Shown here: positions 1-4,236 of the stretch, piece by piece | How positions within the stretch are numbered: the stretch's first letter is position 1 | Layout of the letters: each line of letters begins with the position of its first letter | NCBI GenBank assembly: GCA_937952925.1 | Contig: CALFYA010000007.1 | Span: forward strand, 1 to 5,141 | Source: an uncultured Moraxellaceae bacterium | GTDB lineage: Bacteria > Pseudomonadota > Gammaproteobacteria > Pseudomonadales > Moraxellaceae | Reading direction: 5' to 3' | Length of the DNA stretch: 5,141 nucleotides | Position numbers and translations under genes: made by a program | The notes under the pieces: model-generated | Seen by the model: the letters and a program-made list of their open reading frames with translations, nothing else | The model's database searches: none | What the model was told of the DNA's origin: nothing

Positions 1-88
1 CTACAAACAGTCCATCAACTCCCTACAAACAGTCCATCAACTCCCTACAAACAGTCCATCAACTCCCTACAAACAGTGCATAATCTCC
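1..88. repeat. Iteron array of the plasmid origin: four 22-bp tandem repeats
   Basis: Three identical 22-bp units (1-22, 23-44, 45-66) begin CTACAAACAGTCC and end CATCAACTCC. A fourth unit (67-88) differs at three bases: C to G at 78, C to A at 82 and A to T at 84. A fifth start, CTACAA, follows at 89-94. The units abut with no spacer, so equivalent bases fall at 22-bp (about two helical turn) intervals, as is usual for initiator-binding iterons. Directly upstream of a Rep_3 gene, they are almost certainly the RepB binding sites of a theta origin and its copy-number control. I saw no good DnaA box or AT-rich melting region beside them. If the molecule is circular, those could lie in the HNH-gene tail at the right end of the window. 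The array starts at the first base, so extra copies may be missing if this is a contig edge. Confidence 0.93.
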
Positions 89-109
89 CTACAACTTCAC
101 CATTTGTAG
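79..109 (+). promoter_or_regulatory. Probable rep promoter -10 element and leader inverted repeat
   Basis: The three substitutions in the fourth iteron create CATAAT (79-84), a five-of-six match to the sigma70 -10 hexamer, about 29 bp before the rep start. No convincing -35 is visible at 16-18 bp spacing; that region lies inside iteron 3. Just downstream, CTACAA (89-94) and TTGTAG (104-109) form a 6-bp inverted repeat with a 9-bp gap. Its left arm is the first six bases of an iteron. Inverted partial iterons over the promoter are the usual autorepression operator of Rep_3 initiators, bound by dimers, while direct iterons are bound by monomers. That role is inferred here. Confidence 0.45.
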
Positions 110-112
110 GCG

Positions 113-1030
113 ATGATGATTGATTCCAGCGTAAAAGACACATCAATCGTAGTAAAATCAAACAACATGATTGAGTCTGCCCACGGTTTGACGCTGGCAG
201 AACAGCGAATTGTGTCTATGGCGATTGCATGGTCAAGAGATCATGCTGCACCCCTAACAATTGAGTCATGGATCGAGATTCGTGCCGACAATTACGCCGA
301 GCTGTTCAACGTGGATATCGATACTGCGTATAAACAAATGCGTATTGCTGCCCGAGAGCTGATTGATCGAAAAATTAAGCTCAAGGGGCGTGATACCAAA
401 ACAGGTTTGCGGGCGACCTATTTGGCGAACTGGGTGAGCGCATCGATCTACATCGAAAGTATTGGTGTGATTCGACTACGCTTCGATGAGATGATCATTG
501 CCTGTATTTCTCAAGTGGAGAAATCGTTTACCAGTTACAAAGTGTCTAATATCCGGAAATTATCGAGTGTCTATGCCATCCGGCTCTATGAGGTGCTGCG
601 TCAATTCAAATCGCCTAAAAAACGTTACCTTTCCATCCAAGAACTGCGTGAGTGCCTTGAGGCAGACAGTCCGGCTTACGATCGTCCAGATAACTTAAAG
701 GCTCGTGTCCTTGACCCTGCTGTAGCACAAATCAATGATCAAACCGACCTTGATATTACATTTAGTCGAGTGCTTCAAGGCCGTGCCACCATCGGTTATG
801 AGTTTGAGATTAGCTCCAAAGACGACACCAAAAAACCAAATAGAAAGCTCAAAACAGTTCAAGGTATTGCACGCAAACCGACACCTAAAGAGGTTGCTCA
901 GGTGCTGATCAATCCGGCATTTGGTCATCAATATGCATATGCTGGAGAGTCAAAACAAGATTTTGAAAACAGAATCAAAGAGATGTTGAATAATGGGGAC
1001 ATTAAAAATTGGTTTGAGTTTCTCAGCTAG
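113..1030 (+). CDS. repB: Rep_3 family plasmid replication initiator (RepB-like)
   Basis: This protein binds the adjacent iterons and opens the origin for host replication proteins. The 305-residue product has the length and layout of Rep_3 initiators, with two winged-helix domains. The first covers about residues 10-135, with the family-typical opening LTLAEQRIVSMAIAW at 26-40. The second starts near FTSYKVSNIRKL (139-150) and continues through LSSVYAIRLYEVLRQF (150-165), the best-conserved family block. The C-terminal tail after about residue 235 is basic, then acidic and poorly conserved. Two adjacent ATGs (113 and 116) are possible starts. The only purine-rich stretch is TAGG at 107-110, so the second ATG has slightly better spacing; the Shine-Dalgarno sequence is weak either way. 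The gene is convergent with the partition operon and separated from it by a hairpin. It is probably autoregulated through the leader inverted repeat. No frameshift or missing block is seen. Confidence 0.93.
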   Translation: MMIDSSVKDTSIVVKSNNMIESAHGLTLAEQRIVSMAIAWSRDHAAPLTIESWIEIRADNYAELFNVDIDTAYKQMRIAARELIDRKIKLKGRDTKTGLRATYLANWVSASIYIESIGVIRLRFDEMIIACISQVEKSFTSYKVSNIRKLSSVYAIRLYEVLRQFKSPKKRYLSIQELRECLEADSPAYDRPDNLKARVLDPAVAQINDQTDLDITFSRVLQGRATIGYEFEISSKDDTKKPNRKLKTVQGIARKPTPKEVAQVLINPAFGHQYAYAGESKQDFENRIKEMLNNGDIKNWFEFLS

Positions 1031-1031
1031 G

Positions 1032-1060
1032 CGCACGCTATTTACGGTAAATAGCGTGTG
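1032..1060. terminator. Hairpin between convergent rep and partition genes, likely bidirectional terminator
   Basis: CACGCTATTTA (1034-1044) pairs perfectly with TAAATAGCGTG (1048-1058) around a CGG loop. One further outer pair (1032/1060) forms beyond a G-T position. It begins two bases after the rep stop and ends 20 bases before the stop of the oppositely oriented small partition gene, the expected place for a shared terminator. Neither side has a proper T-run, so termination may be weak. A protein-binding palindrome is the alternative. Confidence 0.6.
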
Positions 1061-1080
1061 TATGATAAATAAAATATGTA

Positions 1081-1401
1081 TTAGATGTGCAGTGTTTTTC
1101 GTAGTGCTGCAATTTGCTCCTCATCGGAGAGTTGCTCAAATGCGAAAATAGCAGCCTCAATAATTGCAGAATGCGTGAGGTCGCTGACCCCAACGTCATC
1201 TAGATTGAGCGTCTGCACTGCAAGGCGCTTTTGTGCTGCATCTAACCGTTCACGTGTGGTGATGCTAAATGAGATATTACGACGCTCCTTGGTTACCCCT
1301 GTTGCAGGTCTGCCACGCTTAGGAGCTTCTTCTTGTTGACCACGCGCAGCTTCAATAAAGTTGCTGGCGTCTTTTTTGGGGAGGTTGGCAAACTTACTCA
1401 T
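1081..1401 (-). CDS. Small ribbon-helix-helix partition/regulatory protein (ParG or ParB-like) with AT-hook-like tail
   Basis: The 106-residue product is encoded by the second gene of the partition operon. Its ATG overlaps the parA stop by four bases (ATGA), so translation is probably coupled. The first 30 residues are polar and likely disordered, followed by a basic PKRGRPATG segment (27-35) whose RGRP core resembles an AT-hook. RRNISFSIT (41-49) looks like the DNA-contacting beta strand of a ribbon-helix-helix fold. Two predicted helices follow, about 50-62 and 75-90, then an acidic C terminus. Small RHH proteins with flexible basic N termini next to a ParA (ParG, Omega and StbB-like proteins) bind centromere repeats, repress the operon and stimulate the ParA ATPase. 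I infer those roles here. The repeated ATATCGT sites upstream of parA are the natural target. Family assignment is by fold pattern and context only; a plain CopG-like repressor is the alternative. Confidence 0.72.
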   Translation of the reverse strand: MSKFANLPKKDASNFIEAARGQQEEAPKRGRPATGVTKERRNISFSITTRERLDAAQKRLAVQTLNLDDVGVSDLTHSAIIEAAIFAFEQLSDEEQIAALRKTLHI

Positions 1402-2039
1402 GGCACAAGCCCTGTCATTTCGGTCGCGATTTCTTCGATTTCTTGACGTGCCTTGTCGTTACCAGATTCATAGGCCGTAGAGCCTTCGTGATCGAAGGCG
1501 TTATAAGCAGCTCGCTGACTGCTGATGGCATTGAGCGGTTGAATCCCAATCGAGATGCTGTAGTCCTTAGCACCTAAGATGTCGTTAAACTGACTTGGGA
1601 GTGTGGGGCAACGGGTGATGATGGAGCGCACGATTAAATTGGGATTGTAAGGCTGTACATCGTCCACAATATTGGACATGTGGACTAAGGTTTCCAAATC
1701 GCTAAAGGATGGCTGTGCCGGTATCAAGAGGTGAGTCGCAACGGTCATTGCCGCACGTAGTGCCTTGGAGTCTTGTCCACCTGCATCAATAATCAGCAGC
1801 CCGTATCGTTTAGAGAGACTTTGAATCTCACCTGCAATTTTGCCACCAGTGAGCTTGGTACACAGGATCGGGGGATGTGAGCTGGTCTTGCGTCGTTCGC
1901 ACCAATTGTAGAAAGTTGCTTGGGGGTCGGTGTCTACGGCAAGGATATCCTTGTGTTGAGCTTGCCAATAAGTGGCAAGATTCTTGGCAATGGTTGATTT
2001 GCCTGTACCGCCTTTCTCACCACCAATCAAAATAATCAT
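1398..2039 (-). CDS. parA: ParA family (small, type Ib-like) plasmid partition ATPase
   Basis: This Walker-type ATPase segregates plasmid copies by forming nucleoid-bound gradients that respond to its DNA-binding partner. The 213-residue protein starts directly with the deviant Walker A motif GEKGGTGKST (7-16), including the signature lysine K9 and the P-loop lysine K14. The switch I region VDTDPQA (35-41) and the Walker B LLIIDAGGQD (81-90, D85) follow. It lacks the N-terminal helix-turn-helix extension of type Ia ParA, so it should not bind the operator itself; the downstream RHH protein would do that. The start at 2039 puts MIILIGGEKGG at the N terminus as usual for the family. AAAGG at 2052-2056 is a weak, rather distant Shine-Dalgarno. 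A sigma70-like promoter lies about 30 bp upstream. All catalytic residues are present, so the gene should be functional. Confidence 0.93.
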   Translation of the reverse strand: MIILIGGEKGGTGKSTIAKNLATYWQAQHKDILAVDTDPQATFYNWCERRKTSSHPPILCTKLTGGKIAGEIQSLSKRYGLLIIDAGGQDSKALRAAMTVATHLLIPAQPSFSDLETLVHMSNIVDDVQPYNPNLIVRSIITRCPTLPSQFNDILGAKDYSISIGIQPLNAISSQRAAYNAFDHEGSTAYESGNDKARQEIEEIATEMTGLVP

Positions 2040-2073
2040 GGATTTACGCTACCTTTAGATGCCCCAGACGTCG

Positions 2074-2102
2074 TTTATATCGTATATCACGTGTTTTTTC
2101 AA
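2074..2102 (-). promoter_or_regulatory. Sigma70-type promoter of the parA operon
   Basis: Read on the minus strand, TTGAAA (2102-2097) is followed after exactly 17 bp by TATAAA (2079-2074). Both are close matches to the -35 and -10 consensus. Transcription would start near 2067, leaving a leader of roughly 27 bases before the parA ATG at 2039. The -10 element overlaps the ATATCGT half-site at 2077-2083, and the -35 element is a few bases from the palindrome at 2106-2119, so a bound repressor would block polymerase. Confidence 0.68.
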
Positions 2103-2120
2103 AATACGATATATATCGTG
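2076..2120. promoter_or_regulatory. Operator and possible centromere: repeated ATATCGT half-sites
   Basis: The 7-bp word ATATCGT occurs at 2077-2083 and 2113-2119 on the plus strand and inverted (ACGATAT) at 2106-2112. A degenerate copy, ATATCAC, lies at 2084-2090. The last two exact copies form a perfect 14-bp palindrome, ACGATATATATCGT (2106-2119). Short half-sites in direct and inverted arrangement over a promoter are typical binding sites of RHH partition proteins. The AT-rich centre also suits the AT-hook-like tail of the small partition protein. That this DNA also acts as the parS centromere is inferred from ParG/Omega-type systems, where operator and centromere coincide or lie close together. 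Confidence 0.62.
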
Positions 2121-2221
2121 TGTATTATAAATACCATAAACAAGGAGTGTTTGTTGTGTAGCATGTGAAGAGTGCTGGCAGATAGCAATTCGATCCGAAT
2201 CCGGTTTGGCGTTATGATCGT

Positions 2222-2239
2222 GAGATCAGTGAGGATCTC
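2222..2239 (+). promoter_or_regulatory. Leader of the ATPase gene: ribosome binding site overlapped by a small hairpin
   Basis: GAGGA (2231-2235) lies 7 bases before the ATG at 2243 and is a good Shine-Dalgarno that fixes this start. GAGATC (2222-2227) can pair with GATCTC (2234-2239), placing part of the Shine-Dalgarno in the loop and stem. This could damp translation, though a 6-bp stem is modest. A weak promoter candidate lies upstream: TATGAT at 2213-2218, with only a poor TTCGAT 18 bp before it. No strong plus-strand promoter was found between the parA operator and this gene. Confidence 0.4.
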
Positions 2240-2242
2240 GGT

Positions 2243-3394
2243 ATGAACGTCCAGCAACACCAGCCTGAGCGCAGTGGGAGAATCAGTGCGATTACGATTC
2301 AAGGATTTCGTAGTCTGGCACACATTGAGCAGCTACAGTTGCCACAGCTCAGCGTACTGATTGGTTCAAATGGTGCTGGTAAATCGACCTTGATCCGGTT
2401 TTTTAGCTTAGTGGGTTCGATGCTTCGTGGGCAGCGACTACAAGAATTTGTGCTGCGTCACGGTGGTGGCGATGATCAGTTGTTTATGGGTGCGAAGCAA
2501 ACACCTCAGATTCAGGCAAACATCCAGATCCAAAGCGAGCAGGGGAGGAGGCATGATTACACGTTTGAGCTGTCTTATAACCCTGCCCAAGACAGCTTGT
2601 ACTTGAGTCGAGAAGCGGTGCGGTTTGTACCAGATCAGTCGGATCTACCGCCTTGGCACGAGTTACCTATGCCCGCACGTGAGTCACAGTTGGTACTGGC
2701 CTCAGCAGAAAAAGGACGTGTTGACCATTCATCCGCATTGATCGTCAATCTGCTACAGCGCTGTGCCACCTATCAGTTTCACGATACCTCCGAAAATGCC
2801 TATATCAAAAAGCCATGGGACATCGAGGATTGTGCTTGGCTACGTGACGATGGGGGCAATCTAGCAGCGATCTTGTATCGCTTGCAGCACAGCGATGCCA
2901 AACGCTATCAGTTGATCGTGCGACAAATTCAACGGGTACTTCCTACCTTTGCTGAATTTGTGTTGGAGCCGATCCATGGAAAGGTTGCCTTGCGCTGGCG
3001 TGGTCGAGCAAGTCATAAATCCTTTGGTGCACATCTGACCTCTGATGGTTCGTTGCGTTTGTTTAGCTTATTGACCTTGATCAATTTGCCGAGTGACATG
3101 TTGCCTGATGTGTTGTTTTTAGATGAGCCTGAGTTGGGCTTACATCCCCATGCAATTACCTTGGTTGCCGCAGGTCTCAAGCGCTTATCCCATCAGCATC
3201 AAATTTTTATCGCAACACAGTCACCGCATATGGTCGATTGTTTTGACGTGGAAAACATTATTGTGGCAAAGCTCACCAACGATGGCGCAACGACATTGAA
3301 TACCTTGCAGCGATCTGAGTATCAGCAGTGGCTTGATGAAGAGTACCAGCTCTCAGATTTGTGGCTGACGGATGTGATTGGTAGCAACGTATGA
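2243..3394 (+). CDS. Predicted RecF/OLD-like AAA ATPase (COG4637 type), likely defence-related
   Basis: The 383-residue protein is an ABC-type ATPase of the SMC/RecF/OLD class without a long coiled-coil. The core begins with ITIQGFRSLAHIEQL (17-31), a family-typical opening, then Walker A GSNGAGKST (41-49). The middle holds FHDTSENA (179-186) and LRDDGGNLAAILYRL (200-214), blocks I associate with this ATPase family. The ABC signature-like LTSDGSLRLFSLL is at 265-277, Walker B DVLFLDEPE at 289-297 (D294, E295), the D-loop/H-loop region LGLHPH at 298-303, and the switch TQSPHMVD at 325-332. The C terminus (WLDEEYQLSDLW) looks complete. Such ATPases usually sit in two-gene operons with a DUF4276 protein, and the pair is widely suspected to act in anti-phage defence, by analogy with OLD/PARIS systems. 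Here the stop overlaps an ATGA start of exactly such a partner, but the partner is only a fragment. The ATPase looks intact, yet it may be idle without its effector. Confidence 0.88.
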   Translation: MNVQQHQPERSGRISAITIQGFRSLAHIEQLQLPQLSVLIGSNGAGKSTLIRFFSLVGSMLRGQRLQEFVLRHGGGDDQLFMGAKQTPQIQANIQIQSEQGRRHDYTFELSYNPAQDSLYLSREAVRFVPDQSDLPPWHELPMPARESQLVLASAEKGRVDHSSALIVNLLQRCATYQFHDTSENAYIKKPWDIEDCAWLRDDGGNLAAILYRLQHSDAKRYQLIVRQIQRVLPTFAEFVLEPIHGKVALRWRGRASHKSFGAHLTSDGSLRLFSLLTLINLPSDMLPDVLFLDEPELGLHPHAITLVAAGLKRLSHQHQIFIATQSPHMVDCFDVENIIVAKLTNDGATTLNTLQRSEYQQWLDEEYQLSDLWLTDVIGSNV

Positions 3395-3504
3395 CTTCAA
3401 TTGCTGTTCGTGTTGGGGCGATTTGTGAGGGTGCAACTGAAACAGGGTTTGTGAGAAGTTGTCTGCTCCTAATTTGCAACAGTACGCTATCCTTCAAATC
3501 GTGA
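3391..3504 (+). pseudogene. N-terminal fragment of a DUF4276 (TOPRIM-like) protein, truncated
   Basis: A 37-codon reading frame starts with ATG at 3391, overlapping the ATPase stop in an ATGA arrangement. Its residues 7-22 (RVGAICEGATETGFVR) match the N-terminal pattern of DUF4276 proteins: a hydrophobic strand, then CEGxTE and FV. The glutamate after the strand is the expected metal-binding residue of the TOPRIM-like fold. Similarity fades after about residue 27, and the frame closes at 3502-3504, whereas DUF4276 proteins are normally around 200 residues. The operon position is exactly where the effector of the preceding ATPase should be. The fragment therefore reads as the broken remains of an ATPase-DUF4276 module. 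Later pieces may persist in other frames up to about 3740, but I cannot assign them. A truly short functional peptide is possible but less likely. Confidence 0.6.
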
Positions 3505-3537
3505 AAAACCGGTCAGCACATGCATGTACTGCCGCAC

Positions 3538-3570
3538 ATCAATTGGGCAACAGGTTGTTGCCCAATTGAT
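3538..3570 (+). terminator. 33-bp perfect hairpin after the ATPase/DUF4276 fragment, possible terminator
   Basis: ATCAATTGGGCAACA (3538-3552) pairs perfectly with TGTTGCCCAATTGAT (3556-3570) around a 3-base GGT loop, a 15-bp stem. Six bases further on is a T6 run (3577-3582). The stem and its place after the broken operon suggest transcription termination, but the T-run is too far from the stem for a classic intrinsic terminator. It may instead be the end of a small mobile element or a structured RNA. Confidence 0.45.
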
Positions 3571-3602
3571 TTCAGCTTTTTTAAAAGTATGGCCTGAGAT
3601 TG

Positions 3603-3630
3603 AATTTGTGCAGCAGCTGTTGCACAAATT
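3603..3630. repeat. 28-bp near-perfect palindrome
   Basis: AATTTGTGCA (3603-3612) is inverted at TGCACAAATT (3621-3630). Between them, GCAGCTGT contributes one G-T position flanking the palindrome CAGCTG. Thus 26 of 28 positions are symmetric, with no real loop in the DNA. It lies 32 bp after the 33-bp hairpin. A symmetric site of this size could bind a dimeric protein or form a cruciform. The function is unknown. Confidence 0.5.
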
Positions 3631-3843
3631 GTGTTAACGACATTGCCTGATTGTAATGGATCAAAAAGATGACCAAGCAACCTGTTGGTATGCATGCAAA
3701 GTAATAGAGAGTAATGTATCCGGCCAAAATCTATGTGAGGTCTGAAGTTTTCGAGTAAATTTTTGCCTAAGCGTTTTGAAAATATTGTCTGTTCAACAAC
3801 ATAGACAGATGAAATTAAACAAGGATCAATGGAGTGATACAAG

Positions 3844-4236
3844 ATGACCGCACAACAATGTCCGTTTTGCACCTTACCAGCCACACGGATTGTGCATCGC
3901 AACCAAAGTGGTGTGGTGATTCGTGATGGCTTTCCAGTCTCAGCGGGGCACACCCTGATTATTCCGCACCGGCACATCGGGTCTTTTTTTGAGCTGACCA
4001 CGTCTGAACGTGAAGATTTGCTCGCCTTACTGGATTGGGCAAAACAGCAACTGACCGAAGAGTTGTCACCTGACGGTTGGAACATCGGAATCAACGACGG
4101 TGCAGCTGCGGGGCAAACCGTGCCACATTTGCATATTCACCTCATCCCACGGTTTCACGGTGATATGACAGATCCGCGTGGTGGCGTGCGCTGGGTGATT
4201 GCAGACAAAGCGGACTACTGGAGCAAAAAATCTTGA
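3844..4236 (+). CDS. HIT-family (histidine triad) nucleotide hydrolase/transferase
   Basis: HIT enzymes act on the alpha-phosphate of nucleotides such as dinucleoside polyphosphates or nucleoside phosphoramidates, through a covalent nucleotidyl-histidine intermediate. The 130-residue protein has the usual layout: CPFC (6-9) at the N terminus, as in zinc-binding members; SAGHTLIIPHRH (33-44), the first conserved strand pair; NIGINDGAAAGQTVPHLHIH (80-99); and the triad H95-H97-H99 in HLHIHLIPR, closest in style to the Fhit/Ap4A-hydrolase branch. Its C terminus carries DPRGGVRW (110-117), which I associate with stand-alone bacterial members. The start at 3844 is supported by GGAG (3831-3834), 9 bases upstream. 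Its stop overlaps the HNH gene start by one base, so the two are co-translated. The true substrate is not readable from the sequence. Pairing with a nuclease suggests removal of a nucleotide adduct or signal, which is inference. Confidence 0.9.
   Translation: MTAQQCPFCTLPATRIVHRNQSGVVIRDGFPVSAGHTLIIPHRHIGSFFELTTSEREDLLALLDWAKQQLTEELSPDGWNIGINDGAAAGQTVPHLHIHLIPRFHGDMTDPRGGVRWVIADKADYWSKKS

Larger units (their letters stand above)
3505..3843 (+). other. Gene-poor 339-bp stretch between the ATPase module and the HIT-HNH pair
   Basis: No convincing complete gene lies here. The stretch contains a 10-bp palindrome ACATGCATGT (3518-3527), two long palindromes annotated separately, and a T6 run (3577-3582). 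Two pieces of plus-strand open frame share one phase. The first can start at ATG 3524 and ends at TAA 3635-3637, giving 37 residues with AFLKVWPEIEFVQQLLHKL near its end. Immediately after the stop, the same frame reads RHCLIVMDQKDDQATCWYA and continues to a TGA at about 3743-3745. The composition looks protein-like, so this may be decayed coding sequence, perhaps of the missing DUF4276 body. The final 100 bp are AT-rich and form the leader of the HIT gene. A TTGAAA at 3776-3781 could be a -35 element, but only a poor -10 (CATAGA, 3800-3805) follows at 18 bp. Confidence 0.45.

Noticed and set aside
1..88. CRISPR array
   Set aside because: The 22-bp units are directly abutting with no spacers and sit in front of a rep gene; they are iterons.
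1085..1339. 84-residue plus-strand open frame opposite the small partition gene
   Set aside because: It is the antisense shadow of the RHH gene and has a serine/arginine/alanine-rich composition without motifs.
2186..2220. XerC/XerD (pdif-like) recombination site around ATTCGATCCGAAT and TTATGATCG
   Set aside because: The 13-bp partial palindrome and the TTATG word do not line up into two 11-bp arms with a 6-bp centre resembling dif.
2099..2323. 74-residue minus-strand open frame over the parA operator and ATPase start
   Set aside because: It overlaps the promoter/operator and the 5' end of the ATPase gene, and its product looks random with a hydrophobic AT-rich tail. It is a shadow.
3518..3637. 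Retron-type non-coding RNA
   Set aside because: Structured palindromes lie next to an ATPase gene, but no reverse transcriptase is encoded in the window and no retron ncRNA branch-point layout was seen.
3513..4094. 193-residue open frame on the minus strand across the gene-poor stretch and the HIT gene
   Set aside because: It is antisense to the clearly real HIT gene, has a cysteine/serine-rich composition without motifs, and has no family resemblance.
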